Shown: piece after piece, positions 9,258 through 22,265 of the stretch
How positions within the stretch are numbered: the stretch's first letter is position 1
How the letters are laid out: each line of letters starts with the position of its first letter
Assembly (NCBI RefSeq): GCF_004343775.1
Contig: NZ_PTXL01000009.1
Location: forward strand, 310,001-374,000
From: Burkholderia sp. SRS-46
GTDB taxonomy: Bacteria; Pseudomonadota; Gammaproteobacteria; Burkholderiales; Burkholderiaceae
DNA: 64,000 nt
Direction of reading: 5' to 3'
Program-made: the position numbers and the translations under genes
The notes under the pieces: generated by a model
What the model was told of the DNA's origin: nothing
Databases searched by the model: none
What the model saw: only the letters and a program-made list of their open reading frames with translations

Positions 9258-12200
9258 ATGAACAAGGTCCTGTCCTTTCTGGCGTCGCGCCAGTTCCTCT
9301 CCTTCGCCGCACTCGTCGTCGTCTCGCTGCTGATCTGGTTCATCGGCCCGTTTATCGCGTTCGGCGGCCTCAAGCCGCTCGCGGGCACCGGCATGCGCGT
9401 CGTCGTGATCGCGCTGCTGCTGGCCGGCGTGCTGCTCTGGCTCGCCGGCTGGTCGACTAGCGTCGTGTTCATCGCGCTGCTTTGCCTGCTGATCTGGCAC
9501 GCGTCGCCGCTGCTCGCGTTCGGCCCCGCCACGCCGTTCGCGCCGGAATCCGCGCGGGTGATCGCAATCGCTGTCGTGCTCGCGGTGTTCGTGGTCTACC
9601 TCGCGTTCCTGCTGCTGCGCAAGATGCGCACCGACCCGGACTTCCTCAAGCATCTCGTCGAATTCGGCAGCCGCAAGGAGGCGTCGCCCGCCGCCGGCCG
9701 GCTACTTCGCGTGAACGCCGCGGTCGCCGGCGCGCTCGCGCGGCTGAAGGCGATGCGCACCGGCGCACGCGGGCTCGGCCGCCTGTTCCAGGGCAAGCGC
9801 TACCTCTACGAGTTGCCGTGGTACATCACGCTCGGCTCGCGAGCGTCCGGCAAGACCAGCGCGCTGCTCAACGCCGGCCTGTCGTTTCCGGTGGCGTCGC
9901 AGATGCAGCGCGCGGCGGGCGTGCCCGCGCACCATGACGGCGTCGTCGACTGGTGGCTGACCAACGACGCGGTGCTGATCGATACGGCCGGCCATTACAC
10001 GCGGCACGGCACGTCGCGGCATGCGCTGCCGCCGCGCCCCGCCGACCCGGCGGCCGGGGCGGCCGGCGGCAACGCCGACACCGCCCGCCAGGATGCGCAG
10101 GCGGCCGGCAGGGACCGCGCCGCAACCGCGTCGGCCGGCGCCGGCGGCCCGCAGGAAGACGACCGCGCGTGGCGGCAGACCGTCGACGAGGCCGAGTGGC
10201 TCGGCTTCCTGCGCGTGCTGCGCAAGCATCGCCCGCGCGCGCCGATCAACGGCGCGCTGCTTACCGTCGACGTCGCCGAACTGGCCGGCACCGACGAGCA
10301 CGCGCGCGATGCCGAAGCCGCCGCGTTGCGCGCGCGGCTCGCCGATCTGCGCACGGAGCTCGGCATCCGCTTTCCCGTCTACCTCGTGATCACGAAGATG
10401 GACCGGTTGCCGGGCTTCAGCGAGTACTTCAGCTCGCTGACCACGGAGGGCCGCGCGCAGACCTGGGGGTTCACGCTCCCGTACGGCACGGAGACCCTTG
10501 CGACCGACGGCTTCCGCTCGCGCTGCGCGGCCGAGCTGGACACGCTGGCCGCGCGGCTCGCCGCCGGCGTCAACGCGCGCCTGCTGGAGGAGCACGACAC
10601 GCTCAGGCGCCGCCGGCTCGCCGCGTTCGCCGAGGAATTCCTGGTGCTGATGCGTTCGCTCGACGCGTTGATCGACCGCGTGTTCGTCGATTCCCGCTAC
10701 GACGACACGCAGCGCCACGCGACGCTGCGCGGCGTGTACTTCACGAGCGCCGCGCAGACCGGCAACGAGATCGTGGTGGAACGGCGCACCGTGGTGCAAC
10801 GCCTCGCGGCCGTCATCGGACGCATCCCGGCCAACGCAGCGCCCGCGCACGAAAGCAACCAGGGCTTCTTCCTCCACGACCTGCTCACGAAGATCGTGTT
10901 TTCGGACATGCACCTCGTGTCCCCCAACCTGCGCTGGGAGTACCGCTTTCGTACGCTGCGCCTGACCGGCCACGCGCTCGCGCTGCTACTGTTCGCGTGG
11001 GTGGCGATCGGCCTGCGCATCAGCATGGGCAACAACGCCGACTATCTCGACGCGATCGCGCGCAAGACGGCCGCGCTCGGCGCCCGGGTCGGCCAGCTTT
11101 ACAAGGCGCCGAAGCCCGAGGCCGTGCCCGACGTGCTGAGCGACACGCGCTACCTGCCGACCTTCCCCGGCCTCGACCTGTCGGACCCGGCGGGCGGCTG
11201 GCGCTTCGGCCTGTACACGCCGCCCGGCGTCGTCGCGGAAAGCCGCCGCACCTACGATGCGCTGGAAGACAACCTGCTGCTGCCGCAGATCGTCAAGCGC
11301 ATCGAGGCCGTGCTCGCGCAGGCGATCGCGAACCGCGACCCGAAGGCCGCCTACGACGCGCTGCGCGTGTACCTGATGCTGTACGACAAGGCCCGCTTCA
11401 ACGCCGCGCAGGTCGAGGCATGGGTGCTCGACGACTGGGCCCGCACCGACAGCGCGGCGGTGTTCGGCGGCCGCGCCTCGATGGTCGCCCACGTCGAGCA
11501 GCTGTTCTCCGGCGAGCGCATCGTGCAGTCCCCGCTGATCCGCAACGATGCGCTGATCCAGCAGGCGCGCGTGTTCCTCGACGGCAGCAACGCCACCGAG
11601 CGGCTCTACGAGCGCGCGAAGGCGGCGATGCAGAAGGAAGCGCCGGACGAGTTCACGCTGCTGCGGGCCGTCGGTCCGCAGGCCGGGCTGGTCTTCTCGC
11701 GCGCGAGCGACGCGCCGCTGTCGCGCGGCGTGCCGGGCCTCTTCACGTTCGACGGCTACCGGCGCCTGTTCGACAAGCGGCTGCCCGAGTTCGTGCAGAT
11801 CGCGCGCGACGACGACGCGTGGGTGATGGGCCGCTCCTATCTCGCGGGCGCGTCGGATTCGGCTCAAAAAAAAACGGCGTCGCTCGCGCGTGACGTGACC
11901 GGCGGAGACGATCCGCTGACCGAGGCGATCCGGCGCCAGTACCTGATGGAATACGCGCGGCAGTGGGACGACTTTCTTGGCGACATCCGCACCGTGACCG
12001 GGACGAGCCTCGGCTTCAACCTGCTGGTGCTGCGCAGCTTCGCGGCGCCGGATTCGCCGCTCGCGCGCCTCGCGCGCGCGGCGGTCCGCGAAACCACCCT
12101 CGCCCAGCCGATCGCCGCGGCCGACCATTCGTTCCTGCAGCGGGCGGCCGACCAGCTCGGCCAGAAGGCGGATAAGGTCGACAAGGTGGACAAGGCGCTC

Positions 12201-13361
12201 GGCATTCGCGCCGAGGAGCGCGTCGAGCGCGAGCTCGTCGACAGTCATTTCGCGGCGCTGCGCGAAGTGGTGACGGGTAGCGCAGACACGCAGGCGGGCG
12301 CGCCGCCCGCCGCCGCGCCTGCGGCCAAGACCGGCCTCGACGGTGTGACGAACCTGCTGAACGACTACTACACCGCGCTGACCGTCGCCGACGACGCGCT
12401 GTCCAACAACAGCATGCCGCCCGCCAACGACGCCGCGGCGAAGCTGAAGATGGCCGCGAACACGATGCCCGCGCCGTTTCACGCGGTGCTGCTCGAACTG
12501 TCCGCGCAGGGCTCGCGCGAGGTGAACCGGGGCATCGGCCAGCTGCTGTCGCGGCAGCTCGCGGCGACGGTCGGCGACGCGTGCCGGCTCACGATCGAAG
12601 GCAATTACCCGTTCGTCGCCGCGAGCAAGCGCGACGTCGGCATCGACGATTTCACGCGGGTGTTCGCGCACGGCGGCATCATCGACGACTTCTTCACGAA
12701 GACGCTCGCGCCGTTCGTCGACACGTCGGCGAAGCCGTGGCGCTACAAGACGCTGCCCGGCGCGACCGAGCCCGTGCAGGGCCCGGACCTCGAGCCGTTC
12801 CAGCATGCGAAGGCGATCCGCGAGATCTTCTTCGGCGATCCGGGCCGCAAGCAGCTCGCCTGGAAGACCGACCTCCGGGTGCCCGAGCTGGACCCGTCGA
12901 TCACGGGCCTGATGATCGACGTCGACGGGCAGACGACGCTCTATCAGCATGGCCCCGTCGCGCCGTTCACGGTGACGTGGCCGGGGCCGCGCGGCGGTGT
13001 TCATGCGGAGATCACCGCGCAGCCGCGCATCCGGCCCGACACGTCGACAGTGTCGACCGACGGGCCGTGGGCGCTGCTGCGCCTGCTGCAGAAGGGGCAG
13101 GTGATCGAGACGGCGACGCCCGGACGCACGCGCGTCGCGCTCGACTTCGACGGCCGCAAGGCGGTGCTCGACATCGCGAACGCGGGCAGCGTCGCGAATC
13201 CGCTGACCAGCAACGTGCTGCAGAGCTTTCATTGCCCCGGGTCGATGCCGACGTTCAGCCTGACGGACACGGGGCCGCCGCCGGGGTTGCCGCCGGGGAG
13301 TCCGGGTGGAGCGCCTGGGCAGGATGGCGGGCAGCGGAGGGTTCGGGCGGGGGGCGCCTGA
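9258..13361 (+). CDS. tssM: T6SS inner-membrane protein TssM (IcmF)
   Basis: TssM (1367 residues) spans the inner membrane and periplasm and joins TssL to TssJ. Its N-terminus holds hydrophobic segments at about 14-100 that read as two copies of one hairpin (see findings). A nucleotide-binding domain carries the Walker-A-like GSRASGKTS near 194-202. An Ala/Gly-rich insertion lies at about 259-300. Another membrane segment follows at about 573-592, then a long periplasmic region. The C-terminus ends in a Pro/Gly-rich tail. An A9 run at 11866-11874 encodes Gln-Lys-Lys-Thr (870-873). A one-base slip into the -1 frame would hit a stop at 11891-11893. It is the last T6SS gene and converges on the rRNA operon. 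Confidence 0.95.
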   Translation: MNKVLSFLASRQFLSFAALVVVSLLIWFIGPFIAFGGLKPLAGTGMRVVVIALLLAGVLLWLAGWSTSVVFIALLCLLIWHASPLLAFGPATPFAPESARVIAIAVVLAVFVVYLAFLLLRKMRTDPDFLKHLVEFGSRKEASPAAGRLLRVNAAVAGALARLKAMRTGARGLGRLFQGKRYLYELPWYITLGSRASGKTSALLNAGLSFPVASQMQRAAGVPAHHDGVVDWWLTNDAVLIDTAGHYTRHGTSRHALPPRPADPAAGAAGGNADTARQDAQAAGRDRAATASAGAGGPQEDDRAWRQTVDEAEWLGFLRVLRKHRPRAPINGALLTVDVAELAGTDEHARDAEAAALRARLADLRTELGIRFPVYLVITKMDRLPGFSEYFSSLTTEGRAQTWGFTLPYGTETLATDGFRSRCAAELDTLAARLAAGVNARLLEEHDTLRRRRLAAFAEEFLVLMRSLDALIDRVFVDSRYDDTQRHATLRGVYFTSAAQTGNEIVVERRTVVQRLAAVIGRIPANAAPAHESNQGFFLHDLLTKIVFSDMHLVSPNLRWEYRFRTLRLTGHALALLLFAWVAIGLRISMGNNADYLDAIARKTAALGARVGQLYKAPKPEAVPDVLSDTRYLPTFPGLDLSDPAGGWRFGLYTPPGVVAESRRTYDALEDNLLLPQIVKRIEAVLAQAIANRDPKAAYDALRVYLMLYDKARFNAAQVEAWVLDDWARTDSAAVFGGRASMVAHVEQLFSGERIVQSPLIRNDALIQQARVFLDGSNATERLYERAKAAMQKEAPDEFTLLRAVGPQAGLVFSRASDAPLSRGVPGLFTFDGYRRLFDKRLPEFVQIARDDDAWVMGRSYLAGASDSAQKKTASLARDVTGGDDPLTEAIRRQYLMEYARQWDDFLGDIRTVTGTSLGFNLLVLRSFAAPDSPLARLARAAVRETTLAQPIAAADHSFLQRAADQLGQKADKVDKVDKALGIRAEERVERELVDSHFAALREVVTGSADTQAGAPPAAAPAAKTGLDGVTNLLNDYYTALTVADDALSNNSMPPANDAAAKLKMAANTMPAPFHAVLLELSAQGSREVNRGIGQLLSRQLAATVGDACRLTIEGNYPFVAASKRDVGIDDFTRVFAHGGIIDDFFTKTLAPFVDTSAKPWRYKTLPGATEPVQGPDLEPFQHAKAIREIFFGDPGRKQLAWKTDLRVPELDPSITGLMIDVDGQTTLYQHGPVAPFTVTWPGPRGGVHAEITAQPRIRPDTSTVSTDGPWALLRLLQKGQVIETATPGRTRVALDFDGRKAVLDIANAGSVANPLTSNVLQSFHCPGSMPTFSLTDTGPPPGLPPGSPGGAPGQDGGQRRVRAGGA

Positions 13362-13515
13362 TTCGCGGCGGGGTCGGAGGACGCAACACGGCCCAACCAA
13401 CCTCCAAATGCTCTTTCGTAGAAGGACCTGGGGGAGATTGGTCACGTCGGGCTGCTGGGATGCGCAGTTCATGGCGCGTATTGAATGGCCATCGCATTTC
13501 CTGGGCTGGAAATGC

Positions 13516-13541
13516 AAAAACCCCCGCCTTTCGGGCGGGGG
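13516..13541 (-). terminator. Intrinsic terminator of the rRNA operon
   Basis: A perfect 8-bp stem CCCCCGCC/GGCGGGGG (13521-13528 with 13534-13541) and a 5-base loop are followed on the - strand by five T residues (plus-strand A run 13516-13520). It lies just past the 5S 3' end and should stop rrn transcription before it runs into tssM. Confidence 0.9.
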
Positions 13542-13556
13542 TTTCTGGCTTAGGGA

Positions 13557-13672
13557 GCCTGACGATTACCTACTTTCACACGGGAATCCGCACTATCATC
13601 GGCGTAGAGTCGTTTCACGGTCCTGTTCGGGATGGGAAGGGGTGGGACCGACTCGCTATGGTCATCAGGCAA
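13557..13672 (-). rRNA. rrf: 5S ribosomal RNA
   Basis: On the - strand the sequence starts TTGCCTGATGACCATAGCG and has the conserved CCCATCCCGAAC loop and a complementary 3' end ...AATCGTCAGGC. The length is about 116 nt, as expected for betaproteobacterial 5S. It is the last gene of the operon, about 150 bp after the 23S. The exact ends are accurate to a few bases. Confidence 0.93.
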
Positions 13673-13821
13673 AGAGGGTTGTCGCGCGGCTTCGCAGCGC
13701 GACCAATCTGGGAAGAAGCAGTAATTTTGGTTGTGTGTATCACACACGAGAATCCAACTTGTCGCCTCGATCGCGGCCGGTGCTTGCGCACGGCGCCGAT
13801 CTACAAGGCAGACTTGTTATA

Positions 13822-16703
<2,882 letters not shown>

Positions 16704-16869
16704 TATAACGAGTCTGTCTCGTTACAGGTTGAGTTCTCGCGTTGTGCCGTATTCCAATTGAGCCGAACGTTAAGTTCGAATCATCTTGAGATACATCGAT
16801 ACAATCACAACCCGGATAGTTTTCACGTCCATCTCAAGACGCTTCCGCTATCCAAATTACTTACTTCTT

Positions 16870-16886
16870 CCAGATTGTTAAAGAAC
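16870..16886 (-). promoter_or_regulatory. Spacer boxA antitermination element
   Basis: The - strand reads GTTCTTTAACAATCTGG, matching the rRNA boxA core (TGYTCTTTAACA). It sits between tRNA-Ala and 23S, where a second boxA is usual. It should bind NusB/NusE to reload the antitermination complex before the 23S gene. Confidence 0.75.
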
Positions 16887-16978
16887 GACAGCCGATATGG
16901 TGTTACTCATATCACTCTGACTGGCTCAATCGCCAATGACAAAGATTCGACTCAAGTCGAACGCTTGTCATTGAAGAT

Positions 16979-17054
16979 TGGTGGAGGCAGACGGGATCGA
17001 ACCGACGACCCCCTGCTTGCAAAGCAGGTGCTCTCCCAGCTGAGCTATGCCCCC
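16979..17054 (-). tRNA. tRNA-Ala (anticodon TGC)
   Basis: This 76-nt cloverleaf on the - strand runs from GGGGGCATAGCTCAG to ...TGCCTCCACCA with CCA encoded. The anticodon loop reads TTTGCAA with anticodon TGC. The T-arm GGTTCGATCC is intact. It is the second tRNA in the 16S-23S spacer. Confidence 0.97.
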
Positions 17055-17144
17055 ATGTACAGAGACTTCCTCAGGTTTCAGCCCATCGGCATGGGGTACT
17101 CGTAAGCGCTAAAGCGCTAACGATCACCGGCACACGTCAGACAA

Positions 17145-17221
17145 TGGTGGGTCTGGTTGGATTCGAACCAACGACCCCCGCCTTATCAAGACGGTGCTCT
17201 AACCGACTGAGCTACAGACCC
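17145..17221 (-). tRNA. tRNA-Ile (anticodon GAT)
   Basis: This 77-nt cloverleaf on the - strand runs from GGGTCTGTAGCTCAG to ...CCAGACCCACCA with CCA encoded. The anticodon loop contains GAT (TTGATAA), and the T-arm GGTTCGAATCC is intact. It is the first tRNA after 16S, in the usual Ile-Ala order. Confidence 0.97.
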
Positions 17222-17280
17222 CTGAGTCTGTCCTAATTTACAGCCGATAAGCGTGAGCGCTCAACTTCGCGAGATAGCTC

Positions 17281-18815
<1,535 letters not shown>

Positions 18816-18984
18816 TAAACCTGTTACTGTTTTCGGTTCGGTTAAGAACCGGTCGCTCACTCAAAGCTGACAGGAATATGAATTGCTTCATAAACCTGAC
18901 TTACTTTAGTGTGAGACTCTTGATACTTTTGCTATCTGATCCGAGGATCAGCTCGCTTCGATCAAGCGCCCACACTTATCGGCT

Positions 18985-19002
18985 GTTAATTTTTAAAGAG
19001 CG
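18985..19002 (-). promoter_or_regulatory. Leader boxA antitermination element
   Basis: The - strand reads CGCTCTTTAAAAATTAAC, a boxA-type sequence about 170 bp upstream of the 16S start. It fits the rRNA leader position where Nus-factor antitermination is set up. Confidence 0.7.
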
Positions 19003-19071
19003 TTTCTGCGAGAAATTCGGCGTTGGCCTTGTTTCCCAGCAGCGCTGCGTTTTCAGCAGCAGAGAAGCGAG

Positions 19072-19100
19072 ATTATGAACCGTGTTTCGCAGTTCGTCAA
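19072..19100 (-). promoter_or_regulatory. rRNA operon promoter, proximal
   Basis: On the - strand TTGACG (complement of 19095-19100) and CATAAT (complement of 19072-19077) are separated by exactly 17 bp. An A/T-rich block immediately upstream (19101-19117, containing a run of six T on the + strand) resembles an UP element. It lies about 255 bp upstream of 16S. Confidence 0.75.
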
Positions 19101-19231
19101 CAACTTTTTTACTACTTCGTTGCGACTGCGGGGTTCTTCTTCTCAGCCAGCCGCGCGTCCCATCCTGCGACACACCACCAGCTTCGCTTCCCTCTTCCGC
19201 GCTGCGTTTCCGTTAGCGCGAAAGAGGCGTG

Positions 19232-19260
19232 ATTCTAGGCAGCCCACGCGAGATGCGCAA
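19232..19260 (-). promoter_or_regulatory. rRNA operon promoter, distal (tandem)
   Basis: On the - strand TTGCGC (complement of 19255-19260) and TAGAAT (complement of 19232-19237) are spaced 17 bp apart, 160 bp upstream of the proximal promoter. Tandem promoters are usual for rrn operons. The -35 match is weaker than that of the proximal promoter. Confidence 0.55.
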
Positions 19261-19664
19261 GGGGTTTCGTGAAATAAATTCGAACAGCCTCGCTCTCGCC
19301 CGCCGCCGCCGCAAGACGATCAATGAGCGCCCGCACGGACACCGCGGCGCACTGCGCGATGTCACAGCGATGAAACCATTCTCGACCGTATTCCGTACCG
19401 GCCGATCAAGACTGAAACATTTCTGGCCACCGCGCGTTCATTACGTGAAATTACTCCAGGAAAATTAGGCGTTTGCGGCGCATGGCACGGTGTTCGCTTG
19501 AATTGTCCGAGACACGGCTGCGCGCGCCCCCATCATGGCGATCGCATGCGGAGCCGGTCCACCGCGCGTTCCCGCCCCGTTCCTGCAAGCCGGGCCGCCA
19601 ACGCCATCCGTTCGATCCACTCCGTCACGTGCCACATGACGCCACGCCGCGTCGGGAGGACACC
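19261..19664. other. Intergenic, no gene recognised
   Basis: About 400 bp lie between the rrn promoters and the small secreted protein. Reading frames here are short and lack ribosome sites. It may hold Fis-type upstream activation sequence for the rRNA promoters and the promoter of the divergent gene, but I see no clear motif. Confidence 0.5.
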
Positions 19665-19919
19665 ATGCACACTTCTGGACCCAAACGGTCGTCACGCTGG
19701 CCACGCGTGATGCTCTGCAGCCTGTTCCCCGCGCTGATCGCCGCCACCGCGATCGCGCCGCCGAGCGCACTCGCGGACAGCAAGTTCGCGCCGCAAGGCC
19801 GCGGCCCGGCGCCGTCCGGCAAGGAAGGCTGGGGCAAGCCCCAATATCCGCCATCGGGCCCGCACCCGGGCGACACCGTCAACAAGTCGACAGTGAAGCA
19901 TCGCTCAACCAACCAATAA
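19665..19919 (+). CDS. Small secreted protein of unknown function
   Basis: This is an 84-residue product. The ATG at 19665 follows a strong GGGAGGA ribosome site (19654-19660). It has a basic N-terminus, a hydrophobic core (about 15-32) and a likely signal-peptidase site after ALA (about residue 38). The mature ~46 residues are Gly/Pro/Lys-rich and probably disordered, ending in VKHRSTNQ. No family is recognised. It lies 74 bp upstream of the Agd3-like gene on the same strand, so the two may be co-transcribed. Confidence 0.65.
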   Translation: MHTSGPKRSSRWPRVMLCSLFPALIAATAIAPPSALADSKFAPQGRGPAPSGKEGWGKPQYPPSGPHPGDTVNKSTVKHRSTNQ

Positions 19920-19993
19920 CGACAGACACCACACCTTTTTCGGATTGTCGGGGGACTCGTCCGAATCATCGGACACGATGCGTGAGGTTTGAC

Positions 19994-22135
19994 ATGAGCG
20001 CTTTGCGAACCCTATTCCGCCCGTTCAGGCTGGTGGCGCGCTGGATCGTCGCGGCAGGACTCCTGGCCGTGGCCGGCGTCAGCCATGCGGTACCCAGCGA
20101 TGCCCAGATCGACCTGAAGATCCTGATCATCGCGAGCCAGCAGGCCGGCAGTTCGCCCGAGCTGGCAGCCGCCCAATCGATCCTCGATCGCGTGGGCATC
20201 CCGTATGCGATCTATACGTACGACACGAACAACCCGACACTGCCGCCGCTCGAAACCGCCGACCATGCGCTGTACCAGGGGATCATCCTGCCGGTCAGCG
20301 ACTACCGCTACATGAACCCGTTCGCCGGCGGCGCGCTCGCGCAGACGCTCGCGCGCTACCAGTTCAAGTACAACGTGCGGCTCGCGAGCTTCTATACGTG
20401 GCCGAGCGACAGCGGCTGCCTGCAGTACGTGAACTACCAGGACACGACCGCGACGCCGCTGTCGTCGCAGCTGACGCCGTCGGGGCAAGCGCTGTTCCCC
20501 TATATGAACGCCGGCACGAGCACGGCCAATCCGCTGACCGTGCAGAACGCATGGACCTACTTCGCGTCGCCGGCCAGCCCGCTGCCGACCGGCACGACGG
20601 TCACGCCGATCGTGCAGGCCACCGGCCCGGGCAGCACGACGTATTCGATCGGCGCCACCTGCCTGTTCGCGAACACGACGCCGCTCACGGGCGACAGCAC
20701 GTCGCGCGAGACGATGGCGCTGATGTTCGACAACAGCCAGTACCTGACGCACTCGATCACGCTGTCCTACGGGATCGCGAACTGGCTCACGCGCGGCCTG
20801 TTCCTCGGCAGCCGGCACGTCTCCATCGATCCGCAGGTGGATGACAACGGCATCCCCGACGAAATCTTCCCGTACGCGCAATCCGATTCGACCGGCCTGT
20901 GGTACGACGTGCGGACCGGCGCCGTGACCAGCACGAGCCCTCCCGGCATGTGCCCGCTCGGCAGCCCGGTCGGCTCGACGAACCCGGCGACGGGCCTGAC
21001 CGCGTGCGAATACCGCACCACCGGCGCGGACTTCACCAACGTCGTGACCTGGCAATCGCTCGTGAACCTGACGACGCCGAGCGCGTCCGCGGTCAAGCTC
21101 ACGCTCGCGTTCAACGGCGCGGGCTACAGCAAGGCGTACGGCGGCCTGGGCGACTACCCGCCGAGCGGCATCGATTCGCTGTCGCTGCAAACCGCGCTGC
21201 TGCAGGGCAATTTCAAGTGGATCAGCCATACCTACGATCACGAGCTGCTCGACCCGCCCTACACCACGACCGCCACGCAGGTCACGACCGAGATGCAGAA
21301 GAACCGGATCGTCGCGAACAAGTTCAAATTCACGACCTTCAACATCAGCACGCTGGTGACGCCGGAAATCTCGGGCCTGTACAACGCGACGACGCTCGGC
21401 GCACTCGCGTCGTTCGGCACGCGCGTGCTGGTGTCCGACAGCTCGAAGCCGACGCCCCCCGTCGGCACGGCCGGCTGCCCGGTGAACAATAGCGGGGTGG
21501 CCTGGGCGCTGCCGGCGTTCAACGCGGGCAAGTACAACTGCGTGAACCAGACGATCTTCGAAGTGCCGCGCTATGCGACCGCGCTGTTCTACAACGTGTC
21601 GCAACCGTCGGAATGGGTCGCCGAATACAACTACTTCTATGGCGCGAACGGGATCGACCCGACCCGCTGGGGCTATGACCTGACCTACGCGCAAGTGCTC
21701 GACAAGGTGTCCGACCAGCTCGTCGTCTACCTGATCACGTACGACAACCGGCCGATGATGTTCCACCAGTCGAACCTGCGCGCGTACAGCGGCACGAGCA
21801 CGCTGCTCGGCGACCTGATGAACGCGACGTTCACGAAGTACAACAAGTACTACAAGAACCTGCCGATCCAGAGCCCGTACCTGTCGACGATCGGCACGCT
21901 CGCGAACCAGCGGATGGTCTACAACGGGTCGAACGTGGCGGCCACGCTCACGCCCGGCAAGTCGATCGTCGTCAGCGCGTCGCGCTCCGACGGGCAATCG
22001 GTGGTCGTGCCGGTGACGGGCGTCACGTTCGGCACGTCGACCGAGGTGTACGGCGGCCAGAAGATTTCCAACCTGACGCTGCTGCCGGCAACCGCCTATA
22101 CGACGCAGATCACGCCGGCGCCCGCGTGGCAGTAG
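19994..22135 (+). CDS. Probable secreted Agd3-like (CE18) polysaccharide deacetylase
   Basis: This 713-residue product has a signal peptide ending near SHA/VP (about residue 31). GTGAGG at 19982-19987 makes the ATG at 19994 the better start than the GTG at 19982. The N-terminal ~260 residues (starting DLKILIIASQQAG) look like the carbohydrate-binding part of the Agd3 family. The middle has DPQVDD (Asp283/Asp284) and SHTYDHELLD (His412, His416). These resemble the Asp and HxxxH metal ligands of NodB-like deacetylases as arranged in Agd3. The C-terminal ~100 residues form a beta-rich end. The likely role is deacetylation of an amino-sugar exopolysaccharide outside the cytoplasm. The assignment is from pattern memory and motif layout, not from a search. 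Confidence 0.6.
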   Translation: MSALRTLFRPFRLVARWIVAAGLLAVAGVSHAVPSDAQIDLKILIIASQQAGSSPELAAAQSILDRVGIPYAIYTYDTNNPTLPPLETADHALYQGIILPVSDYRYMNPFAGGALAQTLARYQFKYNVRLASFYTWPSDSGCLQYVNYQDTTATPLSSQLTPSGQALFPYMNAGTSTANPLTVQNAWTYFASPASPLPTGTTVTPIVQATGPGSTTYSIGATCLFANTTPLTGDSTSRETMALMFDNSQYLTHSITLSYGIANWLTRGLFLGSRHVSIDPQVDDNGIPDEIFPYAQSDSTGLWYDVRTGAVTSTSPPGMCPLGSPVGSTNPATGLTACEYRTTGADFTNVVTWQSLVNLTTPSASAVKLTLAFNGAGYSKAYGGLGDYPPSGIDSLSLQTALLQGNFKWISHTYDHELLDPPYTTTATQVTTEMQKNRIVANKFKFTTFNISTLVTPEISGLYNATTLGALASFGTRVLVSDSSKPTPPVGTAGCPVNNSGVAWALPAFNAGKYNCVNQTIFEVPRYATALFYNVSQPSEWVAEYNYFYGANGIDPTRWGYDLTYAQVLDKVSDQLVVYLITYDNRPMMFHQSNLRAYSGTSTLLGDLMNATFTKYNKYYKNLPIQSPYLSTIGTLANQRMVYNGSNVAATLTPGKSIVVSASRSDGQSVVVPVTGVTFGTSTEVYGGQKISNLTLLPATAYTTQITPAPAWQ

Positions 22136-22167
22136 CCGCGCGATCGGCGCATCGCAGCGCAACACGG

Positions 22168-22189
22168 ACGCCCGCCGCAAGGCGGGCGT
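22168..22189 (+). terminator. Hairpin terminator after the Agd3-like gene
   Basis: A perfect 9-bp stem ACGCCCGCC/GGCGGGCGT surrounds a GCAA tetraloop, about 33 bp after the stop codon. The T tract is poor (TTCGC), with a better T run at 22203-22211. It is probably an intrinsic terminator. Confidence 0.6.
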
Positions 22190-22265
22190 TTCGCTGACTG
22201 TATCTTTTCCCCCGCGAAATCGAGGTCGATAATGTCGGTATTCCCGCTCCGATTGGAGAGCTGCC

